Positions 21,888-30,447 of a stretch of DNA of 64,000 nt are shown piece by piece (the stretch's first letter is position 1; each line of letters opens with the position of its first letter). A model generated the notes under the pieces. The model made no database searches. It had not been told where the DNA came from and saw nothing but the letters and a program-made list of their open reading frames with translations. The translations under genes were made by a program, and so were the position numbers. Source of the DNA: Notospermus geniculatus (lineage: Eukaryota; Nemertea; Pilidiophora; Heteronemertea; Lineidae); the NCBI GenBank assembly GCA_002633025.1, contig NMRB01001493.1:93028-157027 (forward strand). Reading direction: 5' to 3'.

Positions 21888-22227
21888 ATGGCAGAGGAAA
21901 GTTTTAATAGCAGCGATGTTTTGCCCAATATTTCGGAGATATGTGCGATGGTGGAAAAAAAAGTCTGAAAGTGATACAGGTACAGACAGCGAAGATCAAG
22001 TTTTGGACTATGTTTTACGTGAACCGTATGGGCCGCCGCCTGGATGCAGCACACCGAAATGTACACGCCAACCCCAGCTTCAGCAGGTGGTCAGTGTAGG
22101 CCTACATGATGTATGCGAATGCAAAACAAAATGTACCACAAGAAGGTGCCCTTGCAAAGAAGCCAGGCGCCTTTGCCAAGAAGATTGTAGGTGCAACAGC
22201 TCATCATGCAAGAACAGGGGGGCTAAT
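21888..22227 (+). CDS. CXC (tesmin/TSO1-like) domain protein, first exon
   Basis: ATG 21888 opens MAEESFNSSDVLPNISEICA; a run of eight A at 21955-21962 then shifts the frame, and the second frame runs SESDTGTDSEDQVLDYVLRE, a Pro/Gly linker, and the cysteine cluster VCECKTKCTTRRCPCKEA followed by CQEDCRCNSSSCKN. The spacing C-x-C-x3-C-x6-C-x-C matches the CXC domain that binds DNA with zinc in tesmin/LIN54-type proteins. Only one CXC motif is visible; LIN54 has two. A donor GTAGGT at 22228 ends the exon after AAT. The frame that starts at 21787 avoids the shift but has an unlikely N-terminus. Seven As would restore a continuous reading frame, so this is either a sequencing error or a real lesion. 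A palindromic CTTGAGGAGTAATTCCTCCAAG follows at 22256. Confidence 0.6.
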
Positions 22228-22303
22228 GTAGGTATCATCATTGGTATGGTAGACCCCTTGAGGAGTAATTCCTCCAAGGGTATGCCTACAGTTGGCAGTC
22301 ACC

Positions 22304-22444
22304 AGGGGTAGCGAGCATAAAGGGGGCGTAACCCTACGTCAGGCCTAAGCCAGGCGTAGTGCTGGTCGATGCCCTATCTTCGACCATCACTACGCCTGGC
22401 TTAGGCCTGACGTAGGGTACGACCCCTTTATGCTCGCTACCCCT
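22304..22444. mobile_element. Near-perfect hairpin MITE, 141 bp
   Basis: AGGGGTAGCGAGCATAAAGG continues with about 40 further mirrored bases (GTCAGGCCTAAGCCAGGCGT), separated by a ~20-bp loop. Lies in the presumed first intron of the CXC gene. No target duplication is obvious. Confidence 0.85.
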
Positions 22445-22783
22445 GATCACAATATTCTCTCCNTATCATCTAATCAATCTATGGTCTTCATTATGTCGCA
22501 TTCCACAGCACAGCAGCCCTTCATTATCCAGGAGTAACCCAGTTCAATATCCACAGAAGATATTCCCATTTGCATGATCATCAAACATGTCAAACTTTGT
22601 AGTAATCAACACAATCCCATGAAGAATTGGCAATTGGTCAATATCCAGAGACGATTAAAAAAAAGCACTCTATCTGTCAGTAAAGTATCACCGTAATATT
22701 TATTTTGTAACCATAGTAACAGCGGAGTAGAATTGTATACAAAAACGAAACACAGATTTACACCAGAACACATTTTTGTCCAG

Positions 22784-22885
22784 GCACCACAGTCTTGACA
22801 GTCAACGGTCAAAGCTGCTGCAAGTGTAGGTCACCATCAAGATGTTGCCCCATCAACAAGTACTGGTACCGGTACATCAAGACAG
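22784..22885 (+). CDS. Candidate downstream exon of the CXC gene
   Basis: Acceptor TTTTTGTCCAG and donor GTAAGC bound 102 bp. One frame is open across it and cysteine-rich: GQSCCKCRSPSRCCPINKYW. That would suit a protein with a cysteine-cluster domain. It lies in the same orientation about 0.55 kb past the CXC exon, with a sequence gap (N at 22463) between them. No domain match beyond the cysteines is certain. Confidence 0.35.
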
Positions 22886-23112
22886 GTAAGCTTGGCTGAA
22901 ACACTGTCCTTTGTCTGATAGCTGTCATCGATGTCTAGGATTAGGGTTACATTTTATCAGTCACATAAGTTTGGAAGCCCATGTCTATACACACCACAGG
23001 TGAAATTTTCCCGCAAACACACACTGTAGGTATTGCACATTTTGGAACAACAATTTACATAGAAATGTGCAAAAGCAAGTGGAATAACACCAAGCTTTCT
23101 TACATACTTCAG

Positions 23113-23175
23113 CCATCACAGCAGGTCGTAGGGACTACATCTGGGCAGGGAGTAGTCGTACATGATGATCAACAG
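23113..23175 (+). CDS. Candidate further exon
   Basis: Acceptor ACATACTTCAG and donor GTAAGC bound 63 bp. One frame reads PSQQVVGTTSGQGVVVHDDQ. Length is a multiple of three. Supported by splice signals only; the next sequence after the N at 23221 is of a different character. Confidence 0.3.
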
Positions 23176-23290
23176 GTAAGCATTCAAAAATACTGTAACA
23201 TACAATGAACTCAGTCCACCNATTTCTTCAACCTTTAATTGGTATACTAAAAAAATTCAGAGTAAAATTGAAAAACATGAAAAGATAGGG

Positions 23291-23560
23291 ATGTTAGCTA
23301 TTTCCAAACTGAAGACTATTAATAATCTGATTAGTAGAGCTTTATCAGATTCCCACATTACCCAAGAAGAATTCTCACTAATTACTAGTGAAAAAGAAAA
23401 ATATATTACCCTGAAAAATGCTATAAGAAAAAAGCAAAGAGAAACTGTTGCAAATCAAAATGGCCAAGCCGTTGATGTAGAAGCATTGAAAAAGATTTTT
23501 TTAGAAGAAGGAAAAAAGTTAGCCCAAAACGAGATAATAGAAAAGTTGAAGAAACAGTAA
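23291..23560 (+). CDS. AT-rich cassette ORF 1 (helical, unknown function)
   Basis: An 89-codon frame from ATG 23291; the same frame is open back to the N at 23221, so the protein is probably truncated at its start. It is Lys/Glu-rich and predicted helical: ISKLKTINNLISRALSDSHI, then EKEKYITLKNAIRKKQ, and a C-terminal EEGKKLAQNEIIEKLKKQ. I recall the pattern LISKAL-DS-IS--EF----EY-KMK--IR from uncharacterised proteins of multi-gene mobile or virus-derived elements in invertebrate genomes, but cannot verify it. Codon use is far more AT-rich than the flanking DNA. The 47-bp spacing to the next frame suggests a compact gene cluster. Confidence 0.6.
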   Translation: MLAISKLKTINNLISRALSDSHITQEEFSLITSEKEKYITLKNAIRKKQRETVANQNGQAVDVEALKKIFLEEGKKLAQNEIIEKLKKQ

Positions 23561-23607
23561 AGCGTGAAACGTCACCAAAGGTGAATCATAATTATCATTA
23601 TTATTAC

Positions 23608-23730
23608 ATGTACTATTATTGGCCCCCACCAGTTACTCCGTCAGAATTGAGCTCTGCTCACCTTACAGGATTGACTCCGTCGGCCCCTCCAAATTATTAT
23701 GAATTAAATGGAGGTCAACTATTTTATTGA
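23608..23730 (+). CDS. AT-rich cassette ORF 2 (40 codons, PPNY motif)
   Basis: ATG 23608 to TGA 23730 encodes MYYYWPPPVTPSELSS and later APPNYYELNGGQLFY. It overlaps the first 23 bp of the next frame. The small size, proline content and PPNY (a PPxY motif, which in other proteins binds WW domains of ubiquitin ligases) are notable, but a frame this short could arise by chance. Conservation in other copies would decide. Confidence 0.4.
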   Translation: MYYYWPPPVTPSELSSAHLTGLTPSAPPNYYELNGGQLFY

Positions 23731-24712
23731 TGAGCCAGAATGTGAAGAAGCCATATTTGACATCTATTTAGAGAATTACCATTTTATTAAGTCCATTACC
23801 TTGAAAGGTATAACATTTTCCAACTCTTGGTGGACTGGAGATTTTCTTCCAGAGGGGGTTAAGGTTTTTCATTTCTTTTCAACTAAAAAACATGAGGAGA
23901 AAGGTGAAGTTATAAATGCTAGAGAAGTTTGTGAAGAGGGAGCTAAGAAATTCCCGAGAGCACCACAGGGAGAAGCAGTAACTCAATGTGTATCTATTGA
24001 AGAAAGGCGGCAAAATTATTATGGTACACCTTTTATTGATGAGAAAGAATATACTTTTCCTCTGAACAGACATTTTAGTTTAAGTGAATTCTGTAATGAG
24101 TGGCAGAAGATAATAGAAGATAGTGAGATAAATCACGTTAAAGTTGAATGTGATAATAACAATTACATCATGATTTTATTGATTGAAGATAAGGAGTTTA
24201 GCTTTGATATGTTGGTTCAGAAAAGAGAGCCCAACGAAAGTTCGGTTGGGGATTCTAGAGGTGTATCTCCTATTACAACTGATTTAAACTTAAAAGTAAG
24301 AAAAACTTACTCCAATAGGTTAACAGAGTATGCAGTATACATAGTTAATAAATGGTTTGGGTTTAAACAGGAAACATTCACCAAAAAGGGTAGATATTAT
24401 TCAACTAAGCCTTTGCCTTTTTATGTTACAAATCTCTATCTAAATTGCAATTTAGTTGACCAAGAACACACACTTCTGAATAATAAACATTCAGACATTT
24501 TATGCACAATACCAGTCGATGATGGAGATCAGATTAAACTTCAAAGATATGAACCTAATCATTGTGAGAGAATTGTAAATAAACCGACGAACCATTTAGC
24601 TTTCCAGATTACAGATGAAAACGGAAAAGTAGTTAATTTCAGAGGAACAAGAGTTACGATACATTTTACCCTTCAAACCAATCAACTGAATTTCAGTTCC
24701 GAGGACGGCTAA
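23708..24712 (+). CDS. AT-rich cassette ORF 3 (334 codons, unknown; possibly capsid-like)
   Basis: A complete frame, MEVNYFIDEPECEEAIFDIY to NQLNFSSEDG, with no intron signals. The first 100 residues contain ITLKGITFSNSWW, there is a central polar section, and the C-terminal 130 residues have alternating strands with FYVTNLYLNCNLVDQEH and LAFQITDENGKVVNFRGTRV. The closing pattern ITD-G--V-F-G--V---L resembles beta-rich structural proteins of virus-like elements (Polinton/adintovirus-like) in invertebrates; this is a recollection of pattern only. No lesion is visible. The frame is much more AT-rich than its surroundings and starts near the N at 23221, so it may come from an inserted element or from a misjoined contig. 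Confidence 0.6.
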   Translation: MEVNYFIDEPECEEAIFDIYLENYHFIKSITLKGITFSNSWWTGDFLPEGVKVFHFFSTKKHEEKGEVINAREVCEEGAKKFPRAPQGEAVTQCVSIEERRQNYYGTPFIDEKEYTFPLNRHFSLSEFCNEWQKIIEDSEINHVKVECDNNNYIMILLIEDKEFSFDMLVQKREPNESSVGDSRGVSPITTDLNLKVRKTYSNRLTEYAVYIVNKWFGFKQETFTKKGRYYSTKPLPFYVTNLYLNCNLVDQEHTLLNNKHSDILCTIPVDDGDQIKLQRYEPNHCERIVNKPTNHLAFQITDENGKVVNFRGTRVTIHFTLQTNQLNFSSEDG

Positions 24713-25545
24713 GAGATGGCATTGTTGATGATTGAGCTTTGCTCACGACTTCGTCCTTTCAGGATTAGTTCCTGGAGTATCCACGAGATGGCACTGTTGA
24801 AACTTAGAGTTGTAGGCCAAACCATGAAACTGTTCCAGTTTGATTTGATGAACTATAAATAGGAGAGCAAAACGTAGAAAGGTTAGAAATGATTCAGCTA
24901 TGGCTTCGCCGCTGGCGACTACATCGTAGCGAGGGGAGAAATATGATTTCTCACATCGTGGGAAAGAGTTTTAGTTAACAATGAAAGCAGTCTCACGCTG
25001 AGGTAACTTTCGATGAGGTATTTATTCAACTCAGCAACTGTGAAAATGTGAGAAAATCTTACCGCTAAATCCGTCACTAATGTATAGTGAAACGCCAGCA
25101 TAGTCTCAACATCACTCGAGTATTGAGCGATCAGGATCCAACAATGACATGACCAACACAGCTTTGCTGACACTTCGTGAATACATACCTACATAAGCCA
25201 TTGTGTTATTGTGGTCTGGTATTAACATATGCTATTCAAATTAAAAAATGTACTGTGTGTACAATGATATACTTCTGCATAGAAAGATCTAATCTAGGCG
25301 TGTTGTATGAAGCATTTACACAGACCAGCTGTCGAATGTGGTTGTTTGAAAATTGAGTTGTAGTCAGCCGTTTACTTAAAGCTGAACTAAAGGTAATTTA
25401 TGAATAGTTGCTTTCCCTTTATTTGGGGTGAATTTTCTACATTTAACACAGTAGACATCCGACACAGCCATTTATTTAGTAGGAAATGTGTTGTATAAGT
25501 TAAAAGGAAGATTAGTTATCGTTCTTTCATTAGCACTTTTCTACA
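24713..25545. other. No gene; TATA-like motif
   Basis: CTATAAATAGGAG at about 24855 would suit a core promoter reading rightwards, but no convincing frame follows. The minus-strand frame at 24919-25173 has no recognised domain. Confidence 0.35.
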
Positions 25546-25750
25546 GTATAAGTAAAATGAGGGGGCCGAGTGATGGATGTGAATGTGTTTTGTATCGGAA
25601 ACAGGGTTTTTGCTATAATTTTGGCACTTTTCATGGGTTTTTCGACACTTGAAAAATCGCACTTTTCAAGGAAAAACGCTTAAATTTTAGCAAAAACCCT
25701 GTTGCCGATACAAAAAGTCGTCTATCTGGATCCCCTCATTTTACTTATAC
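25546..25750. mobile_element. Foldback MITE, 205 bp
   Basis: GTATAAGTAAAATGAGGGG at the left is exactly inverted at the right (25732-25750). Inside, TTTTGTATCGG and ACAGGGTTTTTGCTA are also mirrored. No target duplication is certain. Confidence 0.75.
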
Positions 25751-26112
25751 TTCCCTACAATGGGTATGCAGGGCAAGCACATAGGCCTACTAGTATATCC
25801 TGGCCTAGGGTAGGCCTAGTTAGTCACAAGACACAGACAGATGCTTATTAATAAGATGACACAATAAATTAATAAGCGAATAATAAGATGACACAATTAC
25901 ATGTAGACCTAGCATGCTAGGCCTAGGCCTACCGGTAGACTAACTACCGTGGCCACTGCACTGGCGTATCATCATATTCATAAACATCGCACCACTGGGA
26001 AGTGGAATGAACTGTAGGGCCATGGTGTAGGCCTATATGAAATATGTGTATATATGTAGGCCTAGCCTACAATACAATACAGTCAATGCACACGGACGGA
26101 CACAGTCACCAT

Positions 26113-26200
26113 GGTCACTGCTGCACACTGCACTGCACTGCACTGTCAGTGTCACTCATGCACTGTCACTCACTGACACTCACACTGCACTACTGCTGAC
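26113..26200. repeat. CACTG/CACT low-complexity tract
   Basis: Irregular runs of CACTGCACTG and CACTCACTGACACT. Confidence 0.7.
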
Positions 26201-26258
26201 ATGGAAATGATGCTGCCTTCGACCGACAGAACTATATGCCTACAATACAAATCCTAAC

Positions 26259-26406
26259 CTGTCGGCAATGACACAATCAAGTCTTTATGTTGTGCCTCCC
26301 AAATATGTTGGAAAACCTCCACCTGGCGCTCTTTCAAAACCAGCCCATGCTGGTAACTTGCCACCACTTCTTCAATAGCTGATGCAAAACCACCGCCTCC
26401 AGCCAT
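26259..26406 (-). CDS. RecQ-like DNA helicase, first coding exon
   Basis: From ATG at 26406 on the minus strand the product reads MAGGGGFASAIEEVVASYQH, then GLVLKERQVEVFQHIWEAQH and KDLIVSLPTG. This is the N-terminal part of a superfamily 2 helicase: the Q-x-E/V-F region followed by motif I (Walker A, LPTG-x-GKS), which binds ATP. The exon stops at GACAG with donor GTTAGG (26258-26257), dividing motif I after the glycine's first base. The remaining exons would lie leftwards, but I find none in the ~1.5 kb before the AT-rich cassette. Similar short RecQ-like helicases are abundant, partly element-associated, in invertebrates. An upstream in-frame ATG at 26439 is less likely given the usual start just before the glycine-rich stretch. 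Confidence 0.65.
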
Positions 26407-27606
26407 CTTGTCCGTAAAGTAGAGCTGACGATGTGTCACATGATCAGTTAATACTTCTACGCCAGCCGATTCACCTTAGCAACGAAAATCAATAAATTAC
26501 AAATTACAAATTCAATATGGAAGTCAATTCTGGCAGTGATACTTATTGGAAGAATGGAGATAGGTGGCGCTGTGGGGAGTTCGGCAATGCCGGTGTAATG
26601 TGTGAGAATGCCCCNTGTGAGAATGCCCCCCGTATGACAATGCCCGCTTTATTGTTCGGCGGACACTCAAATACAGAAAGACATTTTTATCAGTGCCTCC
26701 CTCATTGTCACGTTGCCGCTTATTCCGTCAATCTTTTGTTTTGGGGCATTGGCGAACGGGGGGCAGTGAAAATCATTACACAGGGGTCGACCTTCTCCTG
26801 ATGGCGGTGGTCGGCATTGCTGAATCGAAGTCCTGACACTTTCGCTTTTATTTTGACACTAGCAAGTACCCTTGGCCATCGGCGATTATGAATTTGGCCG
26901 GGGTTGGAAAGCCAATAGAGAACGAGCGTATGCATCGCGTCATGCAATACCGCTGTACTCGAGATAGGCTACGTGATGACTTCACGCCATTTTTTCCTAT
27001 GCTGACACGGCCGAACATATGTACAAAAAGGGTTTTTTTCCATCGCGCGCAAACAAATCGCCATAGATCACCTAGCAATATAAGCTACAGTTCGAACAAG
27101 CACAAATCCAAGCGATGGTAAAAATTGGTATTGAATCGTCAACTGTACCTCGTGGTTTAAAATGCGTTAAAAGCATTATCCAGATGTACAGCCTGGCGAG
27201 ACGCATGAAAACAATTGTGCCCCCGCAAGCTATTTCTTCAACTTGGATCACCTGGAACGAGGTAGAAGAGGCGTCCCCCATTCTAAATCTCGTATCCAGG
27301 AAGCAAATCAAGTAGATCTACCAACTGTACCCCTTAGTGAAAAGAACCGTGTTGAGGCAACTAAAGGTTCCAGGATTTTTTTCCATATACCATCGTCATT
27401 AGTTCCTCGATTTGCCACCAGGAGAGCTTCATACCACTACTAAATATGGTAGATATAGGTTAATGTATGCGAAGCGGGAAATTCCCTGAATAACAGCTTC
27501 GCACGTGGCGACCCACTCCCAACAGCGGGAATCCCATGGAGGAATGCGCCGCTTGTTCGGAGGTTTGTTGTTTTGTGATGATGAGCTTTGCAAAACTGGG
27601 GCTGAA
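26407..27606. other. No gene recognised
   Basis: Contains an N at 26615 next to two copies of TGTGAGAATGCCCC. Frames at 26848-27311 on both strands overlap heavily and show no domain. Confidence 0.4.
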
Positions 27607-27644
27607 TAGAGGTTCTTCACTGACGTCACACGGCCGCCATACTG

Positions 27645-28162
27645 TATGGGCGGTTATAACCGCAAATAAAGACGTTACAAAATAAAGACGTTTGTTGTTG
27701 TCATATTCTCTAGACGTTGTGGTGATCTCGAGTCGTAGCTAAGAAAGACGACAGATGGCGCTGCACTTTCTCTAGACGTTCTGGTGATCTCGAGTCGTAG
27801 CTAAGAAAGACAACAGATGGCGCTGCACTTTCTTTAGACGTTGTGGTAATCTTGAGTCGTAGTAAGAAAGACGTAAGATGGCGCTGTTTCCTTCGTAACA
27901 CTTGGGGTCTTTTCGTCATTCTTCGCTGACACGCCACCTTACGTCTTTCTTAGCTACAACTCAAGATCATGTGAACGACTGCAGCGCCATCTGTCGTCTT
28001 TCTTAGCTACGACTCGAGATCACAACAACGTCTAGAGAAAGTGCAGCGCCATCTGTTGTATTTCTTAGCTACGACTCGAGATCACCACAACGTCTAGAGA
28101 TTATGACAACAACAAACGTCTTTATTTTGTAACGTCTTTATTTGCGGTTATAACCGCCCATA
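27645..28162. mobile_element. Foldback with tandem 62-bp units in each arm
   Basis: Starts TATGGGCGGTTATAACCGCA and closes with the inverse; ATACTG flanks both sides (27639-27644, 28163-28168). Each arm begins AAATAAAGACGTTACAAAAT and then carries three tandem ~62-bp units of the type TCTAGACGTTGTGGTGATCT plus GAGTCGTAGCTAAGAAAGAC and CAGATGGCGCTGCACTT. Left copies lie near 27707, 27769 and 27831, and right copies are reversed between about 27935 and 28095. The loop is only about 45 bp, so the whole element is a near-continuous hairpin. Confidence 0.88.
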
Positions 28163-28411
28163 ATACTGGCCGTCAAAATGAAGCCTGGTGGCTGTCATCT
28201 TGTTTTCGGTTCGAACATTCAGCAGCCCGTACAGACCACTGGGAGCATACAACTCAACAAATCACTTTACCTCTCACAGTTTCTGAGCATAAGTAATTGG
28301 TCTGGTGTGAAAACCGTGTTGAAAACAAAGCGAATCGTCCATACAGGTTGCTGTACAACAGTGTAGAAGAGGTCCGATGAATGCCGACAACGTACAAACC
28401 ACGTCAAAAAC

Positions 28412-28791
28412 GGCCATGTAGAATTAGCGGAATCAGCGGATCTGGCAGGTTTAGCGGATTCTGTATAAAATTGCTATATTAACTTCCATTTATTATCAAA
28501 TTTTATTCAATGTAATTTTTCAAGTGTTCTATGTGCTGCACAGGTTATAAAGGAAAAGCCGCAACAGCGCCACGAAGGGCAACTGGCCGAACTATTCCTG
28601 CAGACCATTTTTGTTGCCCTATTTGGATTACCGACTGTAAAAGGTATTTTCGCGGTTTGTTATAATCTGTGGGACACATATGAAAAATTATATTGCTTAA
28701 TTTGTTTCCATTCATCATTGAATTTTATTCAATTTTATACAGAATCCGCTAAATCCGCCAGATCTGCTGATTCCGCTAATTCTACATGGCC
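28412..28791. mobile_element. GGCCATG-terminated foldback, 380 bp, 9-bp duplication
   Basis: GTCAAAAAC flanks both ends exactly (28403-28411 and 28792-28800). Termini read GGCCATGTAGAATTAGCGGA and continue with ATCAGCGGATCTGGC for about 60 bp, inverted at the right. It belongs with 5056-5444. AT-rich centre, no gene. Confidence 0.9.
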
Positions 28792-28884
28792 GTCAAAAAC
28801 GCTGTGTTGATGCTGTGGCGTTGCGTCATTTGACGGCCAATATGGCAGATATTTGGAGCTGTGACGTCACGTGAAGAACCTCTA

Positions 28885-29247
28885 TAGGATTGAATTATTG
28901 ACTAATCATGGATGGAGACATGATATCATCACTAAGATCGGGTACCATATTGTTATTTTTTGGTCATGGTGTCGATGTGTGGGGGGGGTCCGTCCGTCCG
29001 TCTGTCTGTCACGCCTTCATATCTCATCTCCTTGAACAGCTACAACTTTGGAAACAGATCCTACCCCTAGGTTTGTCAACCTGGGCAATCCAATGAGCTA
29101 ATCATTTTTAACATCAGATGCCTCCATCATGATGTAATCACCATATCAGACTTGATGTTTTGTCCGTCTTGCTTTTATCTGATGGCATAGCTCGCCTCCT
29201 TTAACACCTGGAGAATAGAAACAAGTTCTACCCCTAGGTTTTCATAC
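28885..29247. other. Dispersed repeat, no gene
   Basis: Starts with a G-run and GTCCGTCCGTCTGTCTGTC, then two copies of the phrase CTACCCCTAGGTTT (about 29069 and 29228), like the repeat at 1195. The sequence resumes after the 29248-30405 foldback, so that element split it. Confidence 0.55.
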
Positions 29248-30405
29248 GGGTATTGGTAATCAGAGAAATCAAGAAATGAAGAAATCGAGAACTCCCAAGA
29301 TCGATTAGTTAGACCTCGCACGTGTAAGGCCATATAAATAAAATGTTTGATTAGCATCTTTCCACTCTCAACTTTTGACGAAGGCGGGAGTTTTTTAAAA
29401 CGTTTTATTTTGAGTTTGAGGATGCAACTCAGTATGGTAACCACGGTAACCATCTTGATGAGGTCGAATTTGATTGGATGTCATGCACTGAAATATACAG
29501 GGCGCCACAAAGAATGATCTTGACCTTTGAAGTGACCTTGACCTCAACTAGACCCAAAAGAGGGCGTTACTCTATCATCCTAGTTCAATATTCCACCGCT
29601 AGGGGTGCAAAGTCGCGGATGATCACTCGGGAGTACTGGGGTATCTTCGGAATACTTCGGAAATGTTCGGCAATTTCCGGTTTTTCGGCCATAACTTTTT
29701 TGTCTTCGATCGGAATCGGTCGGAATCTTCGATGACGTCATCACTGACCTTTGACCTTTCATACTGACATGATCAGTGGTGTACACAAGCTCAGAATATG
29801 CGTCCGTCCGAAAATAGATAGTCTGGACCCATGATTCCCCTTCCTTCCTGTCATTTTTTTAAGTAGGTCAGTGGTCAGTATGTAAGGTCAAAGGTCAGTG
29901 ATGACGTCATCGAAGATTCCGATCAAAGACAAAAAAGTTATGGCCGAAAAACCGGAAATTGCCGAACATTTCCGATGTATTCTGAAGATGCCCGAGTACT
30001 CCCGAGTGATCATCCGCGACTTTGCACCCCTAGCGGTGGAATTTGGAACTAAGATGATAGAGTAATGCCCTCTTTTGGGTCTAGTTGAGGTCAAGGTCAC
30101 TTCAAAGGTCAAGGTCATTCTTTGTGGTGCCCTCTTTATTTCAGTGCATGACATCCAATCAAATTCGGCCTCATCAAGATGGTTACCGTGGTTACCATAC
30201 TAAGATGCATCCTCAAACTCAATAAAACGTTTTAAAAAACTCCCGCCTTCGTCAAAAGTTGAGAGTGGAAAGATGCTAATCAAACATTTTATTTATATGG
30301 CCTTACACGTGCGAACTGAATAATGTCGAAAGACAGAGGTCTAACTAATCGATCTTGGGAGTTCTCGATTTCTTCATTTCTTGATTTCTCTGTTTACCAA
30401 TACCC
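29248..30405. mobile_element. Large foldback, 1158 bp, 9-bp duplication (MULE-like)
   Basis: Ends GGGTATTGGTAATCAGAGAA and its inverse; TTTTCATAC flanks both sides exactly (29239-29247, 30406-30414). Arms of about 550 bp remain closely similar and include TGACCTTTGAAGTGACCTTG (AGGTCA-type half sites) and ATGACGTCAT. The loop near 29770-29870 is ~100 bp. The mirrored frames 29478-29735 and 29888-30154 are the same sequence read from opposite arms and are not genes. A ~25-bp extra segment at 30310-30335 distinguishes the right arm. Confidence 0.92.
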
Positions 30406-30447
30406 TTTTCATACCCTAGGAATCGAACGAGCTGATATCTTGATCTG

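Larger units (their letters stand above)
27607..28884. mobile_element. Outer inverted-repeat element containing two nested foldbacks
   Basis: TAGAGGTTCTTCACTGACGTCACA on the left corresponds to the inverse of TGTGACGTCACGTGAAGAACC on the right, followed inward by GGCCGCCATA versus TATGGC-containing sequence. Two separate foldbacks (27645 and 28412) have landed inside. Between them a frame at 28178-28366 begins MKPGGCHLVFGSN, faintly like the start of a THAP-type DNA-binding domain as used by P-element transposases, but the diagnostic C2CH spacing is not intact. Confidence 0.55.

Noticed and set aside
28178-28366. THAP-domain gene
   Set aside because: The start recalls a THAP domain but the C2CH spacing is absent and the frame ends after 62 codons; kept only as a remark in the outer element.
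29478-30154. Mirror-image frames beginning MSCTEI
   Set aside because: Same sequence in opposite arms of the 29248-30405 foldback; not coding.
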